A stretch of 64,000 bases of DNA from Byssothecium circinans (taxonomy: Eukaryota > Ascomycota > Dothideomycetes > Pleosporales > Massarinaceae), in NCBI GenBank assembly GCA_010015675.1, contig ML977006.1, positions 145,727 through 209,726 on the forward strand, written 5' to 3'. A program made the translations under genes and the position numbers. The number at the start of each line of letters is the position of its first letter. The first letter of the stretch is position 1. This document shows positions 46,634 through 59,140 of the stretch, piece after piece. The notes beneath the pieces were generated by a model. That model searched no databases. It was not told the origin of the DNA and was given only the letters and a program-made list of their open reading frames with translations.

Positions 46634-48287
46634 TCACCGCGACAGATGGTCCATCCCCCAGACGAACTCCCACTGGGTACCCGCCGCCTCGCGTCTCGGC
46701 GTGAATCTGACATCAACGTCCGTATCAGGCTTGGGCATCGCGTTCCACATATCCGCGTCGGCTTTCGTCGGCATTTCCCACGCTCCCGAGACCGGCTCGA
46801 CGTTGTATTTCAGAAGAACCATGGCGACGAAGGTGAGGGTGACGTTTATGGAAAAGTTGCGTCCGGGACACATGGTAGCGCCGGCGCCGAAGGGGCGGTA
46901 AGCCGTCGAGACGCCGAGATTCTTGTGGCCATCGGGACAGAAGAAGCGGCGGTGGTTGAAGACATCGGCGCTGGGACCCCAGGTCTCGGTATCGCGGTGG
47001 ACAGAGGGTCCTGCTACCATGACCGTGGAGCCCTTCTTGAGAAAGTACTCTGAGTTCAAATAAGTGTCGTGAGCGACTTCCTTGATGTTGATGACGGTGC
47101 TGTGGAAGCGGAGCGTCTCATGAAACATGGCCATCACCGTCGGGCACCCCGTTCTGATACTGCTCGTGTCGACCACGTTAACGAGGCCGTTGGCGGTTAT
47201 GGTTTGACCAATGATGAGGTCGAGAAGCTCCCTGCGGCACTGGAGAAGCGCTTCAGGGTCAGAGAGGATGTGGAACAGGAGCCAGAAGGTGGTGATTGCG
47301 CCGCTGCTTAGCATGGCGAGCGAAGTGGCCAATTCCATCCTTGCCGCGTCGGCCGCAGAGAGCCCAAGCTGGAGGTTGGAGTTGTACATCTCGGGGATCA
47401 TGGCGAAGGCTCGTAGATGCCCGCCAGTCTCGAAGTACCTTTCGAAGGCGGCGGCGACACGGTCACGAGCATTGAGAGCTTTGTATGCGGTATATTTGGC
47501 CAGACAGCCGACGGTAAGCAGGTCGGTGATGCCGGGCAAAAAGGCTCTGCGGTGAGGTTAGTATCAGGTGAATATGTAAATAAAGAAGGTGACTCGGAAG
47601 ACTTACAACCAGCTGGCTTCAATAGCGGGGTCATCATATGGGTTTTCGGGCCCGTAGATAGCGCCGGTGAGTGCGAGCGTGAGCTCATGTCGAATAGTTC
47701 CCATCAATCCAGCTTGCTGTTGGCGCATGATGGTGTTGGGGACACTCACTGCGAGCTTGTCAACTGCTATGCGGGTAGCTACCGCCAGTGTAGGTCCCGA
47801 CAGAAGGTGCTTGTGGACACTCATGGTGAAGCTGTTGCCCATGGTGTTGACCGCATGTCTCATCACACGTTTGCCGTCATTGCTCAGACCGCTAAACAGC
47901 ATGCCGAAATCTAGTAGGTTGGGAACGTACGTGTTGCGGTTTGCTTTTGCTTGTATTGCTTGGATAAGGTGCGGGGCATTGACTACATAGATACGCGCAA
48001 AGGGCATGCGCAGTGTGTGAATGGGCACTCGGAAGCGCTTTCTACGTGGCAGTCAGTATTGGGGCTGCATGGCCGGGCAGACACAGGAATAAGAGAGTAA
48101 CGCACCTGAGCTCAAGGAGGTAAAGGGCTTGAAGTCGAGTGAAGCCATACAATGGGCTCAGAAAGGGAATTGCCATGGGCAGCACACCTGGCTCCCGCTT
48201 GCTCTGCGTTATCCGCTGCACCGCACATAGCGCCGCATAGAGGAGAGGTATCGAGAGGAAGACCCAGGCTAGATATACGTTGAACAT
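46634..48287 (-). CDS. Cytochrome P450 monooxygenase
   Basis: Three exons on the minus strand: 48287-48106, 48041-47607, 47546-46634, giving 509 aa. The N-terminal membrane anchor is MFNVYLAWVFLSIPLLYAAL followed by a basic linker and Pro-containing hinge. The joins read LLELR-KRFRVPIHTLRMPF and PAIEASWL-AFLPGITDLL. The heme-binding loop is RPFGAGATMCPGRNF (ligand C432) and the K-helix ExxR is HETLR (E349). The I-helix region, SSGAITTFWLLFHIL, lacks the usual AGxDT acid pair, a feature shared with CYP7/CYP8-type P450s. It should be ER-bound. A PHBH-type monooxygenase gene lies 1.5 kb upstream on the same strand, so the two may serve one small oxidative pathway; the substrate is unknown. Confidence 0.9.
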
Positions 48288-49780
48288 GTTGATGGCAGGA
48301 GGCCAGTCTAAAATGCAGGTGTGTCGGTCAGTTCTGGATATCGAGGAGTCGGGGTGTGGATTGATGAGGAGGGGGTAAAGTATTAAGGTGTCAGTTGCGG
48401 CGGAAGAAAATAGTAATGCGTGACGTAGTGAGTGATTTCCCCCGAAGGTAGCCGGAGAGAAGTGCGCGCGCGTTGATGCGGGTTGTAGTGGTTCTGTGCA
48501 AACGGTGAGAGGGAAGGAGCGACGAAAGACTCGGTGGCACCAAATAGACACGGCAGACTTATAACGATGCCACAGTGACTGGCGAAGAGCTTTTATTTGC
48601 ATATCGAGTCGTTCGACGGTGAACGTTTTAGACATCATCATGAAAGCCACAATGAAGTCGTTGGTCGGCGATCAACACCTTGTTGGCATTCCAGATGTCT
48701 GCCAGCTGGAGCCGGAGGCAGCGGTGAAGGACCGATCCGACACGTGCAACGGCGTAGGTGTACTCCCTGTCATCCAATATGCCTAGCCGTCTAGTTTTCT
48801 ACATGTTGTGAGCGCTGCTGGCTGTGCTTGATGATGGACATGTAGATGTGGAGGCATGAGGCTCTTCCAAAGCATGCCAAGACGAGCGCCGTGGAGATCT
48901 CCCGCATTAACCGAGGCGATCTTGCCGTACACAGACAGCCGCATTGATGCATAGCTTGTCCAAAGAAGGAGGAGGCTGAAAGAGGCGTCGGCTGAGGATA
49001 GCAAATCAGCCAAGCGAAACATTGACAATGGCGCACATGCAGACAATAAGAGACGCCCCGCTTGTTGGCGAACCAAGGGCGAAGACTCACGCGGGCACCC
49101 CCTCGCAAACGCTCGAGTGTATTGCTATGTGACGACATTGTGAATATTGAAAGAAATTCGGAAAGAGTCGAAGCCGAGAAAGAAACGGACAAAGAAAGGG
49201 AGTGGCTGAAAGGGAATTGCCAGGAACAAGCAGGGCAGAGGAGAAAGGCCGATGTGAGAAACCAGAATAGCCCACGTTATCGAATCGGTCCCAGAGGAGA
49301 GGTTGTAGGAGTATATATGTCCCGGGGTAGATAACCGACAAACGCCCTCAGCACGGCTGAATCGGGGGTGAATAAACGAGAGGGGAGTTTTCCGTTTGAG
49401 GGCGTGGGAATTCATCTGAAAGAGATACGAAAGAGTTGGAAATCCGAGCAACGTCAAAGGAACGTGGTTGATGGTCGCAAAAGTCGGCTAATGCGGCTAT
49501 TTTTCCCTCCTCACCGATTGCATCCTATTTGGTCGCCAAGGCTCGGTAAACTTTGCTTAGAGGGCACATTCACCCTGTCACGTCACTGCAGAACTTCAAC
49601 GTCTGTTATCAACGGATGCCTGATTTCTCGAAAACAACCAGACCGAAGGGTTGCTGCACGTCTCTTTGGGTGGAGTAACAAACACATTTTTGAAAGTGAA
49701 TTCTGCTGACAGCAAACAGGAGAAGACAACTGAAACATAGATTGAGAAACGGGATCTAGTCTCTACAAGATGGCGTCGAC
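48288..49780. other. Intergenic between P450 and FAD monooxygenase
   Basis: No gene recognised. Frames at 48783-49457 on the minus strand overlap each other and lack protein-like features. Confidence 0.4.
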
Positions 49781-51190
49781 CTACGCGGGAACGCCATTCG
49801 ACGCTCTGTTTGTCTGGCCTTGCTTACTCTTGAAATATTGCGTGAAGTCGTGCCTCAGAGCATGTATGCTCTCGGCCGCCGCCGTACGAAATACCGGATC
49901 TTCCCTGGTCCTTTGACACATATTGAAGAACTCCTCTCGCTCCTTCTCAGCAGCGGGATCCCATAGACGGTGGAAGTTGGCCCGCGATATGGGATCGATC
50001 ATCTCGCGCCAGATCTTGATTCGAACCTCACTATACTTGTCGAGGATCGAGTCGTCGAGTTCGTCCTGATGGATGCCCATGAAACAATCATAAAGCGAAC
50101 CTACGTCGGCAAAACCACCTGTGAGGCCTAGCCCACCGCTATAATTTGTTAGCAGGTCCACAAATTCAAAGAGTCTGACCAAGCCTACAATGGGTTGCAT
50201 AAATGTGCCGCATCTGCTACCAACAAGATCCTTCCCACACGGAAACTGGGCGCACATCGTTGCTGTAGCTTGTACGGACCTATACTTATGAGCTTGTAGT
50301 CGCCTGGTTTGGGATTGCCGGGGAGGATCTGCTCGTATCGCATGGGCTGGCGCTTCACGAGTTCATCACGGGTGACCCTTTCGTCGTCGCCATATGTTAC
50401 ACGCCACAGGCCATCCGCAGTTAACTTGGCCGCCATATACCAATCGGTGGGGTGGCAAATGAAGTTGGAGTCCCAGTAGTTGAACCGCTCGTCGAAAGGG
50501 AGGTGAACCTGCAACTGTGTCAGCCCACGCGCCTTTCTGACGTTAAGCCATGGCATTTCCTCTCCCCACGCACATTTGTGGCTACGATTTGCGCATCCAA
50601 TGTCTCCCCAGGATACTCCTTCCCGAACAGTGCAGTTCGTACACCACTCGAAGCGCCGTCCGCACCCACAAGATAATCTCCGGTTATTTCCTTCTTCTCT
50701 CCACCCTGAGTCTCTACGATGGCGGTGGCGCTATCCTCGTCCTGCTTTACCGCAACCACCTTGTGACCCCATCGTATCTCTGTATTGGGGAGACTTTCAA
50801 AGTGCTTCCGGATGAGAGGGCCGAGGCGATCGAGAGGCAGCGAGATCATCTCGTACCCTGACTCATCAGGCCCCGAGCTCAGACCAGCTAGGAATGTGGT
50901 ATCCTTCAACCGCCAGCACATGCCCTTTGGCAAGTAGCCTTGCCTGCGCACATCATCTAGTATACCGGCGCGGTCGAAATCGTACAAAGCAGAGGCCGCG
51001 TAGTGCGAAGCGCGAGGATTGTCGTTGATCTTTGCATCCGCCTCGAGGATGGTAACTTTGATGCCGAGGTTGCGCGCAAGTAGTACACCTAAGAGGAAGC
51101 CTGATGGGCCGGCGCCCGCAATGACAACCTGCACTGTTTAGTTCTATGCGATATGCGATGGGATGGCATGCGTACGTGGTTGATCGGCAT
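49781..51190 (-). CDS. FAD-dependent monooxygenase, PHBH/TetX type
   Basis: Four exons on the minus strand: 51190-51176 (only 15 bases), 51128-50574, 50508-50189, 50138-49781, giving 415 aa. The tiny first exon encodes MPINH and joins VVIAGAGPSG, completing the GxGxxG FAD-binding strand; its intron has an ACTAAAC branch and GTGCAG acceptor. The DG motif is GADGASSGVR and the second FAD/GD motif is [24 protein letters not shown], restored across intron 3. No membrane anchor or signal is seen. Enzymes of this class hydroxylate aromatic or polyketide substrates using NAD(P)H. It shares strand and neighbourhood with a P450, but no synthase gene is near enough to call a full secondary-metabolite cluster. 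Confidence 0.92.
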
Positions 51191-53477
51191 GGTGTTGATC
51201 GTGTCAATGCTGTACGATTAGTTTATCGATCGATCCAATTCATCCGTACACGACATATGTATGATATGGATGTATCGCGAGGTGGGGCACATTCTACTCC
51301 ACGTACACGAGTACGTAGCCCAGGGCGTGGAGAGCTTCCCCATACCGGTATTATAAAACAACACTGAGCATAGCATTTCTGCCGTGCGGGGAAGGTGATG
51401 AACGCCCCACATCGGCCAAGCCATAGAGTCACGTGGTCTTTATTTGGCCCATCATGCCTGGCATCTGGGCAGGACTTCTGACGCGAAAGATAGATTTTCA
51501 GGGTGTGATGGCTTAGAGCTCGGAGTCGATTGTGATGCACTGTAGCTTATGACGTCTGACCGACGGGGAGACAAGTTCCACTTTCCGCTTGCGTCCAAAT
51601 CGTCAACTTAGAGCTACATATGTAGTGTTGAATAACGTTACCTCTACCCCTACCTTAACCCTCTTAGCGGTACTTTTACCCTTTACTATCCTTTTGCTAG
51701 TAGATGGGGTAGGAAAGTGACGGTATGCAGGGTAAGATAGTGCACCTGGGCATGCCGAACATTCGACACGTGACAGCTAGCCGGTACAGGTTAGCACATA
51801 TACCTTGCAGGGATCCTACTGTGTACGTTAATTCTAAACCAAGACTGCGATTCTTAAATAGTGAGGCTGTTAATTCCTTATTAACAAGATATAAGTACGA
51901 TCCACGTGTGGATATTGATATACATGTAATTAGTACATAGTCGCGAGGGCGTGCATTCCCCGTAATGTACTGTAAGTAGATCACGTGCCGTATTTCCGGC
52001 TTGTGAGCCCGTCTGGTGGTATCTACATACAGATGCAAGGGCAGAGCGAAATCTAGCGGTGAAAAGCAGATTCTTCATCAAGGGCTACCCTTTATAAAAC
52101 ATTTACGCAAACTATAATATCTGCTCGCCCAAGGTAGTCAACCATGAAAACAGGCCGGGTGGATTATGATACTGTGCGTGGCTACAAGCGGGTTAGCGTC
52201 GCTAAAGAATCTTTTCTCATTGCCACTCTGAACCACGAATTCATCCACATGACGTAACCGCGCTGCAATAATATTTTCGCGTCTGACTATGTTGATTGAT
52301 TTTGGTGCCGATAGCCTGTACGGCCAAAACTCGTAAATAGTCCACCTCCGCGCCCAGAAGCTCAACACCTTCACGAGATTATCGCACCCATCCCACGGTG
52401 CACGGAACTTTCGGATTATTGGACGCGCATTGGGGCTTGAAGACCCATTTATACCCACTGTCTCCTTATCTCGGATTGCTCGATTCATATCGCTCTGAAC
52501 CCTGACGGCTGCTAGACGTTCCACTTATCTCACGCAGTCTAGAAAGACCAGCACGTCAGTCTCTGTGCGGCGGCGGTGCGGCGGCGGCGAGAGCGAGGTC
52601 TTGACATGTATTTTCTTGGTGCATATTTTTTTGGTTCAAGTCGGCCGGAGAAAACTGCCCAAACCGTGGGAGAGGCAACATCTTAATCTCTGGTCTTAAA
52701 TCATCCCAATGGCCCTATTATTCCTCGTAGTTCCCAATAAAGATCCTTTTTAGCGGCCGACAACAGCCACTTCCGCAGGCCGTTAGGGAAGGGGTTGCCG
52801 ATCATTTAATATTTCCATTGTCCTGGTCCCGACACCTTTTCTAACCCCACCCGTCTTTGTGCGCTGACGAAAACCGACACAAGCTTCTGGCCAGCTTTGT
52901 GTTTTCCTGCGACAAGAATAAGGTGGATCGATGGCGCTCTAAAGAGTTAGCGAACGCTATGATAATCCCTAAAGCAAGTCTCCCGCACCCGTTCGCTCGG
53001 TTTTCGACCTTATCATATGAAAGCGCATTGTCATCGAGCACCCGCAGATTTTCATCGCTCACGACACTATCTTTTCGCCTTACCTCCTATCACTGCCATT
53101 TTTTAGCTCTTAAATATCGCTGCAGATCTTCAATCACGGGCGCTTTCAAGCCATTCATCGAGCAGGGAGCGTTATCATCCGACTCCACGCCACGCGTTGT
53201 TACTGGAGCCCCATATTCTACGCATCTGCGACAACAACAACGTACATATATCTTCCCAGCCCAAGACTCCACTATCGAGCGCGTTCGGCATCGTTTCAGC
53301 ATAACCACCTACCGGATCAAGCAGGGCGCAAATTAGAGACGCTTGAGTGGGTCAAAGGGGGAGCCGTGGGTTGCATTCGAAGCACTTGAGTCAAGGACGC
53401 TGGTGCTTCCGACACAATCTGGTCTGGACTCTGTTGTATTTCCCTCGTCACAACTTGACTTGGGCAGCTATAACAGC
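51191..53477. other. Intergenic, partly AT-rich
   Basis: Contains an AT-rich, probably decayed repeat at about 51600-52100 with runs of short TAxCC words. A minus-strand frame at 52138-52524 (128 codons) has some protein-like text but no ATG at its beginning and no known motif. A (GGC)n-like GCGGCGGTGCGGCGGCGGC tract lies near 52568. The final 600 bases are probably the long leader and promoter of the PRM10-like gene. Confidence 0.4.
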
Positions 53478-56400
53478 ATGAGTCCCTATGAGCAACACAC
53501 GCCCGAAAGGCACACACTTCACCCTCGTTTTGAAGACGAAGGCTCCATGACTCCTCCCAACGGTCGGAAACGCGTTGGCTTCACTCCTGATACAACTCAC
53601 ACTCCCGTAGAATTATCTGGCGACAACACTCCCCTCCGGCGAGCCGACGTCTCCCACGAAGCGCTAGCAGAGTCGGTCCACAAGGCTCTCGCACCCCTGT
53701 ATAGCGAAGAGATTTCCTCTAGCAGCCGGGACGTGCAGAAACCTCGTCCCGCCATCCGAAAAACGCCTAGGACACCACCCCGGTTTTTCTTGGATCAAGA
53801 GTTGGAGGACTTCAGTGAGGGGAAGAAAAGATCTGGTATTGCGGCGCAGAAAAGGGCACTCAAACTGTCTAAGAACGTCGGTACATACTCGTCATCAGCA
53901 CCAGCTTCTCGTCGCAATTCGAACGAGAATTTGATTACGCCACCCTCTGAAGGTATCCATGATGTCCGACCCAGTGGATACGAGTCGACGGGGACGACGG
54001 ACGATGAGGACGAACCTGAGCATATGAAGCAGGCAAAGGAGCTATTCCGCCAACACACTGTACGAACAGCTGGTGCGGTGCCTACGATACGTCCCGAGGA
54101 CCTGTACCACTCCGAGACCGTTGCCTCTGGTCACGTAACGCCTACTCATGAGGTTGAAATCGAGGATGAGCACGTTCCTCGCCCGACGAAATTTCGCACT
54201 AGCGTTCTGGGAACGATCTTGAAGGCCAACGCAGCCCAAGGTCCTGCTCCAGGTGGAAAAAACACGAAGGTCACCGGTCATGGAAGGAATCCCGGCCATG
54301 GTACGTGATCCTCTGCCCCAGCACGAGGCGCAACTATGAACATTCGAAAGTTTTGACCAGCTACGTTTAATGATGAACCGTGCTGGCGCCCCCTTGCATA
54401 AGTAGTACTGACTTTCATGTAGGCTCTTTATCGTTTAGCGGAGTGTCGACCGTGGCCAACTCACCGTCGGCTTCACCGACAGGTTCCGGAGCTAATACTC
54501 CTCGCCGATCTTGGTAAGTGAGTCCCCGGAGTGAAATTGTATTGAGATGGGCTGTTTGGCGAAAGCCCAGTCTCACCCCTCTAGATGAGATTTACTGACT
54601 TTGAATTTCAACTCTAGGTATCATAAGGGAAACCATTCCGTCTCTTCGATCTCCAAACTCATCGAATCCTCCTCCGTCATGGGGACTCCAGCTCAAACAG
54701 CGCTGGGTAGCCATGAGATGGAGGAGCACTACAAGAAGACGCGACCAGGGATGGGAAAACGTCAACGCTCCGACAACTCTATCGCGTCGGCCCTCAGCAA
54801 ATTCGGTAGTAAGACGCGACGGGAAGACGAGTACAAGATCAAGATCCACCTGGCAGGCACTCTTGCTCGGCAAGACTATCTCAGAAAGCTCTGCAAAGCA
54901 CTGATGATGTACGGGGCACCGACGCACCGGCTGGAGGAATACATGAACATGTCGGCTCGCGTGCTAGAAATCGAGGCCCAGTTCCTGTACATGCCAGGTT
55001 GTATGATAGTAGCGTTCGACGACTCCTCAGTCCATACCAGCGAGGTAAAGCTCGTCCGAACAAACCAAGGAGTAGACCTCGGCAAGCTCCGCGATGTCCA
55101 CGAGATCTACAAAGACGTTGTCCACGACCGCATGGGCGTAGAAGAGGCGACCCCACGTCTCGAAGCCATCATGACCCGCAAAGCCAAATTTGGCCGCTGG
55201 TGGCGCGTGTTAGTCTACGGTTTCGCCTCAGCCACTGTCGGTCCGTTCGCCTTTCAAGCACGCCCCATCGACCTCCCCTTCTGCTTCGTCCTCGGCTGCC
55301 TCCTCGGATGGCTGCAACTCATTGTCTCACCAGGCAACGAACTAATCAGCAACGTGTTTGAGATTGGCGCAGCGGTCATCACCTCCTTTGTCGCACGCGG
55401 CCTTGGATCTATACCGGGCCCAGATGGCAAGCCGTTGTTTTGCTTCAGCGCCATGGCTCAGTCATCGATTGCGTTGATTCTGCCTGGCTTCACAGTCTTG
55501 TCGGCGTCTCTAGAGCTTCAGAGTAAGCATATAGTAGCGGGGTCTGTGAGGATGGTCTACGCTATTATTTATTCGCTGTTTCTGGGGTTCGGCATCACTA
55601 TTGGGACGGTTCTGTTTGGGATGATGTACAAGGACGCGACCAGTCAGACTACATGTAAAGATCCGATGAGTAGTCATTGGTACTACTTCTTCGTACTCGC
55701 CTTTTCTCTCTGCCTCATGGTAAGCTTTCCTCAATTCTTTCGATCCTCCCCACGCCGCTTAAGCATTTGGATTTGTTTCCCGGATTTCCTCGAGCAAACA
55801 CTGACTCATACTACAGATCATCAATCAAGCCAAAATCAAACAGATGCCTGCTATGCTAGTTATCTCACTGATTGGATACGTCGTCAACTACCACTCATCA
55901 CAATTCTTCAAGAACAACGCCCAAGTCAGCAACACGCTCGGCGCCCTCGCAATCGGCGTCGCAGCGAACCTCCAAGCCCGATTCGGGCGGCACATTGAAA
56001 ACTGGAGCCTCGACGTCTGGGAACACAGCATACGCCCCCGCTGGATCAAACTCCGCAAAAGCTGGCTGCGCAGACGCCACGGCCCGCAGAAAAAAGAAGA
56101 AGCCTACTACGAAACCACCTACGCTCACTCCCGTGCGAGCTCCACCACTACCCAGAACTCCTACATGCCGTACCACCGCAAGATCGGCTACGGATTGGCG
56201 GCGGCCGCAATGCTGCCCGCTATCTTCGTCCAGGTGCCGTCGGGGCTCTCGGTACAGGGGTCACTGGTCTCGGGTATCACGTCCGCGGATCAGATCGTGC
56301 GGAATACGACGACGAATGTGACGACGACGGTTTCGTCGGCGGCGGATACATCGAGTAGTATTAATAGCGTAGCGCTGAATGTGGGGTTCTCGGTTATTCA

Positions 56401-56491
56401 GATTGCGATTGGTATTACAGTAGGGTTGTTTTTGGCAGCGCTGTTGGTGTATCCGTTAGGGAAGAGGAGGAGTGGGCTGTTTAGCTTTTAG
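53478..56491 (+). CDS. PRM10: Pheromone-regulated membrane protein 10 (Prm10), ThrE family
   Basis: Four exons: 53478-54300, 54423-54513, 54618-55719, 55817-56491, giving 896 aa. Joins read GH-GSLSFSGVS, PRRSW-YHKGNHSVSS and FSLCLM-IINQAKIKQMPA. About 430 disordered, Ser/Pro/Thr-rich N-terminal residues precede the ThrE domain, which starts with RQDYLRKLCKALMMYGAPTH and RLEEYM, continues with FLYMPGCMIVAFDD, and contains about ten hydrophobic helices ending in ITVGLFLAALLVYPLGKRRS. ThrE-type proteins are putative amino-acid or small-molecule exporters; yeast Prm10 is induced by pheromone, but its transport function is unproven. The first in-frame ATG after an upstream stop is at 53478. A preceding exon cannot be excluded, since 45 codons upstream of it are open. 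Confidence 0.9.
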
Positions 56492-57388
56492 GGTGGAGAG
56501 ATGGAGGAGGTGTGGGACGGGGAAGCTGGACTTCCTGGACACGTTACAGTGTATGTGGGTCGAGATGGTGTGATGTCATGGGAGTTTTGGTGGGGATGTG
56601 GGGTTGGACGAGGGTGCATTGCATGGTGTTGGTGAAGCGTTTTCGTACTGTTTGCGTTATTTGCATAGCGGGTTGATTTGTCTACATTATCTCATGACTT
56701 GCATAGACATAACTAATTCTAATATTGACTTGTGAAGACCACTCTAGCTTTGACCTCTATGTGTACTGGAGCTTCGATCGCCTCTCCCTTCCATACGTAG
56801 CAGTTGGTGCCCGTCTTTTGTGGTCCCGCTGCTGAAAGGAGCGGACAGGAAAGTCGAGAGTTTACAAAGAAATACGGTTTGGGTGACGTGTGCGAGATCT
56901 ACAGAGGTATGGAAAAGTTTCCTTTGTGTAATTTCGGATTATGGGGCTAATTGATATCCGGAGACAACGAAGAGTTGCACGACGAACTATCTTGCAAAGT
57001 AGGACACACAAATTTCAGCGTTTGGAGTATCCGCTTTCTCAAGTTTAATGAGAATTCAAATGTTCAGCATTCCCGTGCCTCGTCTATTAAAATGGTATTC
57101 GCATGGAGCTAGTTCCTGTTGGGTTAGTGCGCTTGGGCTTAGATATGACGTCACTCACTGCGGCGGAATATTTCTATTGCCTCTACACACGCATTCGTCT
57201 CAACCGATAGTCTATCGCAGCATAGAGACTCTGCTCACAGACGTCGTACTTCTTTTCGAAAAGAGGTATAGTCAAAATTGTAACTGCATGCTCTGCCATG
57301 CTGTGCTTATCTCAGCGTTCGACATTCAGCTCAAATTACCCCGCATATCCAGTCCTCTGCTTCACCCTTTCTATGCAATCCCTCCAAA
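56492..57388. other. Intergenic between PRM10-like and tannase genes
   Basis: No gene recognised; the plus-strand frame at 57048-57392 reads into the tannase start without protein-like character. Confidence 0.4.
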
Positions 57389-59140
57389 ATGATTTCCATA
57401 TACGCCCCCATCCTCCTCTTGGCTACAAGAAGCGTCTTTAGTTCCGAAAGCTCAAAAGCGAAGAATGTGAAAGAGCCCGCGGTCCCGATTTGCGAAGCAA
57501 ACACATTTACACTCGCCGATGTCGTTCCAGGCGTAAAAATTCTTTCGGTCACCACGGCAAGCCAGAAGAATTACTCTACCGCTGGAGGGATTTATGGACT
57601 GCCCACCGTTCAAGTCGACGATTTCTGCCAGGTCAAGATCTCGTACACGCATACCGGAAGCGACGATAAAATCGAGACTGAAGTATGGCTCCCCTCAAAT
57701 CACGGCACCTGGAATGGTCGCTATCAAGCTGCAGGCGGAGGAGGCTATCTCACAGGCTTATTTGACGAACTCCTCGGACCCGCCGTGAACAATGGGTATG
57801 CGGCTTCTTCTACCGACGGCGGGCATGATCGGAAAAACGCGAATGACCTGACATGGGCATTGAAAGCCAATGGAAAGGTCAATTTGGATATCCTTCACAC
57901 GGCTTTCACTTCGAGTCTAGCTGAGCAAGTCCTCTTCAGCAAGAAGATTGTTGAACAGTTTTATAGCGAGAAGCCGCGGTATTCGTACTGGGTGGGATGT
58001 TCACAGGGTGGACGGCAAGGGTATATGATGGCTCAACAGTATCCGGACTTACTTGATGGGATATTGGCGAACGCCCCGGCTATAAGCTTGACGCATATAG
58101 TTATGGGTGATCTGTGGCCGCAGATCGTTATGAAAGAGGCCGGGTACTGGATGTCGGGATGCGAATTCGAGTTCTTCCGACAGCAGGCGATTGAAGCGTG
58201 CGATATGCTCGACGGAGTCAGCGATGGAGTGATTTCTGATCCCGATATCTGCGATTTTGATCCTCTTCACGTCATTGGTAAAACATTTCACTGCGACGGG
58301 AAAGATGTCGAGGTCACGCCCGTCATGGCTAAGATCGTGCAAATGATCCAGCAAGGTCCGCGGACACCATTCAAAAAGTCAATTTGGCATGGCTTCCCAT
58401 GGACGACTAATTTACAATATGTCGCCGGAACCGCGGATAATCCGGCGGGTATGCGTACAGCGTTACCGTTCCCCATCTCAGCCAGCTTCTTCAACACGCT
58501 GCTGCTTGAAGATCCATCTTTCAACGTGACCAAGCTCTCCTACGCCGACTTCATGGCGCTTTGGGCTCAAGCAAGTTACAACTACGGCTGGCTCTTCGAC
58601 AGCGATAACCCTAACCTCAACGCCTTCAAAGCATCCGGCGGTAAACTACTCACATGGCACGGTATCAACGACCACGTGATCCCCTACGGCAATACCGTCC
58701 GCTATCGCGAGCGCGTCGAACATATCATGGGCGGAGCGCACGAAGTCGATCAGTTCTATCGACTGTTCCTCGCGCCGGGCGTCAATCATTGCCACGGTGG
58801 CGTTGGACCGGTACCTGAAGATCCATTAAATGTATTAGTCGATTGGGTGGAAAAGAATGAGCCGCCGGAAGTAGTGCCGGCAAGTACGAAGAATAAAGAG
58901 GGTGAATTAGTCACCAGGGATCTCTGTGCTTGGCCTGGGAAAGCGAAGTATATGGGCCTTGGGGATGCGAAGCGGGCGAGTAGTTGGAGCTGTGCTGGGG
59001 GAACGGAGAGGCCTGAGGTGGAGGACAAGTTCGGGGAAAGGCATAGGGAACAGCGTCCGTTGAATAGTCGTGCGGGTGATGTTCTGGGGGGTTTGAAGGA
59101 TAGATTGGAGGGTTTGGGGTTGGGGCTTAAGATCGGATGA
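57389..59140 (+). CDS. Secreted tannase/feruloyl esterase family enzyme
   Basis: Intronless ORF of 583 aa with a short N-terminal signal (MISIYAPILLLATRSVFSSE). The fold is the fungal tannase/feruloyl esterase B type: nucleophile S205 in WVGCSQGGRQG, acid D428 in GINDHVIPY and H467 in NHCHGG. Cys204 and Cys468 sit next to the Ser and His, the CS-D-HC motif whose disulfide holds the active site together. Other typical segments are STDGGHD and ANAPAISLTH. The family hydrolyses gallate or ferulate esters in plant material. The last 70 residues (KDRLEGLGLGLKIG end) extend beyond the usual domain and are polar. Substrate specificity is undetermined. Confidence 0.93.
   Translation: MISIYAPILLLATRSVFSSESSKAKNVKEPAVPICEANTFTLADVVPGVKILSVTTASQKNYSTAGGIYGLPTVQVDDFCQVKISYTHTGSDDKIETEVWLPSNHGTWNGRYQAAGGGGYLTGLFDELLGPAVNNGYAASSTDGGHDRKNANDLTWALKANGKVNLDILHTAFTSSLAEQVLFSKKIVEQFYSEKPRYSYWVGCSQGGRQGYMMAQQYPDLLDGILANAPAISLTHIVMGDLWPQIVMKEAGYWMSGCEFEFFRQQAIEACDMLDGVSDGVISDPDICDFDPLHVIGKTFHCDGKDVEVTPVMAKIVQMIQQGPRTPFKKSIWHGFPWTTNLQYVAGTADNPAGMRTALPFPISASFFNTLLLEDPSFNVTKLSYADFMALWAQASYNYGWLFDSDNPNLNAFKASGGKLLTWHGINDHVIPYGNTVRYRERVEHIMGGAHEVDQFYRLFLAPGVNHCHGGVGPVPEDPLNVLVDWVEKNEPPEVVPASTKNKEGELVTRDLCAWPGKAKYMGLGDAKRASSWSCAGGTERPEVEDKFGERHREQRPLNSRAGDVLGGLKDRLEGLGLGLKIG

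Noticed and set aside
46634..51190. Full secondary-metabolite cluster around the P450
   Set aside because: No polyketide synthase, NRPS, terpene cyclase, transporter or transcription factor is present within the window near it.
52138..52524. Minus-strand 128-codon frame
   Set aside because: Its first codon is not ATG, it has no recognisable motif and it lies in partly AT-rich DNA; could be a remnant but not supportable.
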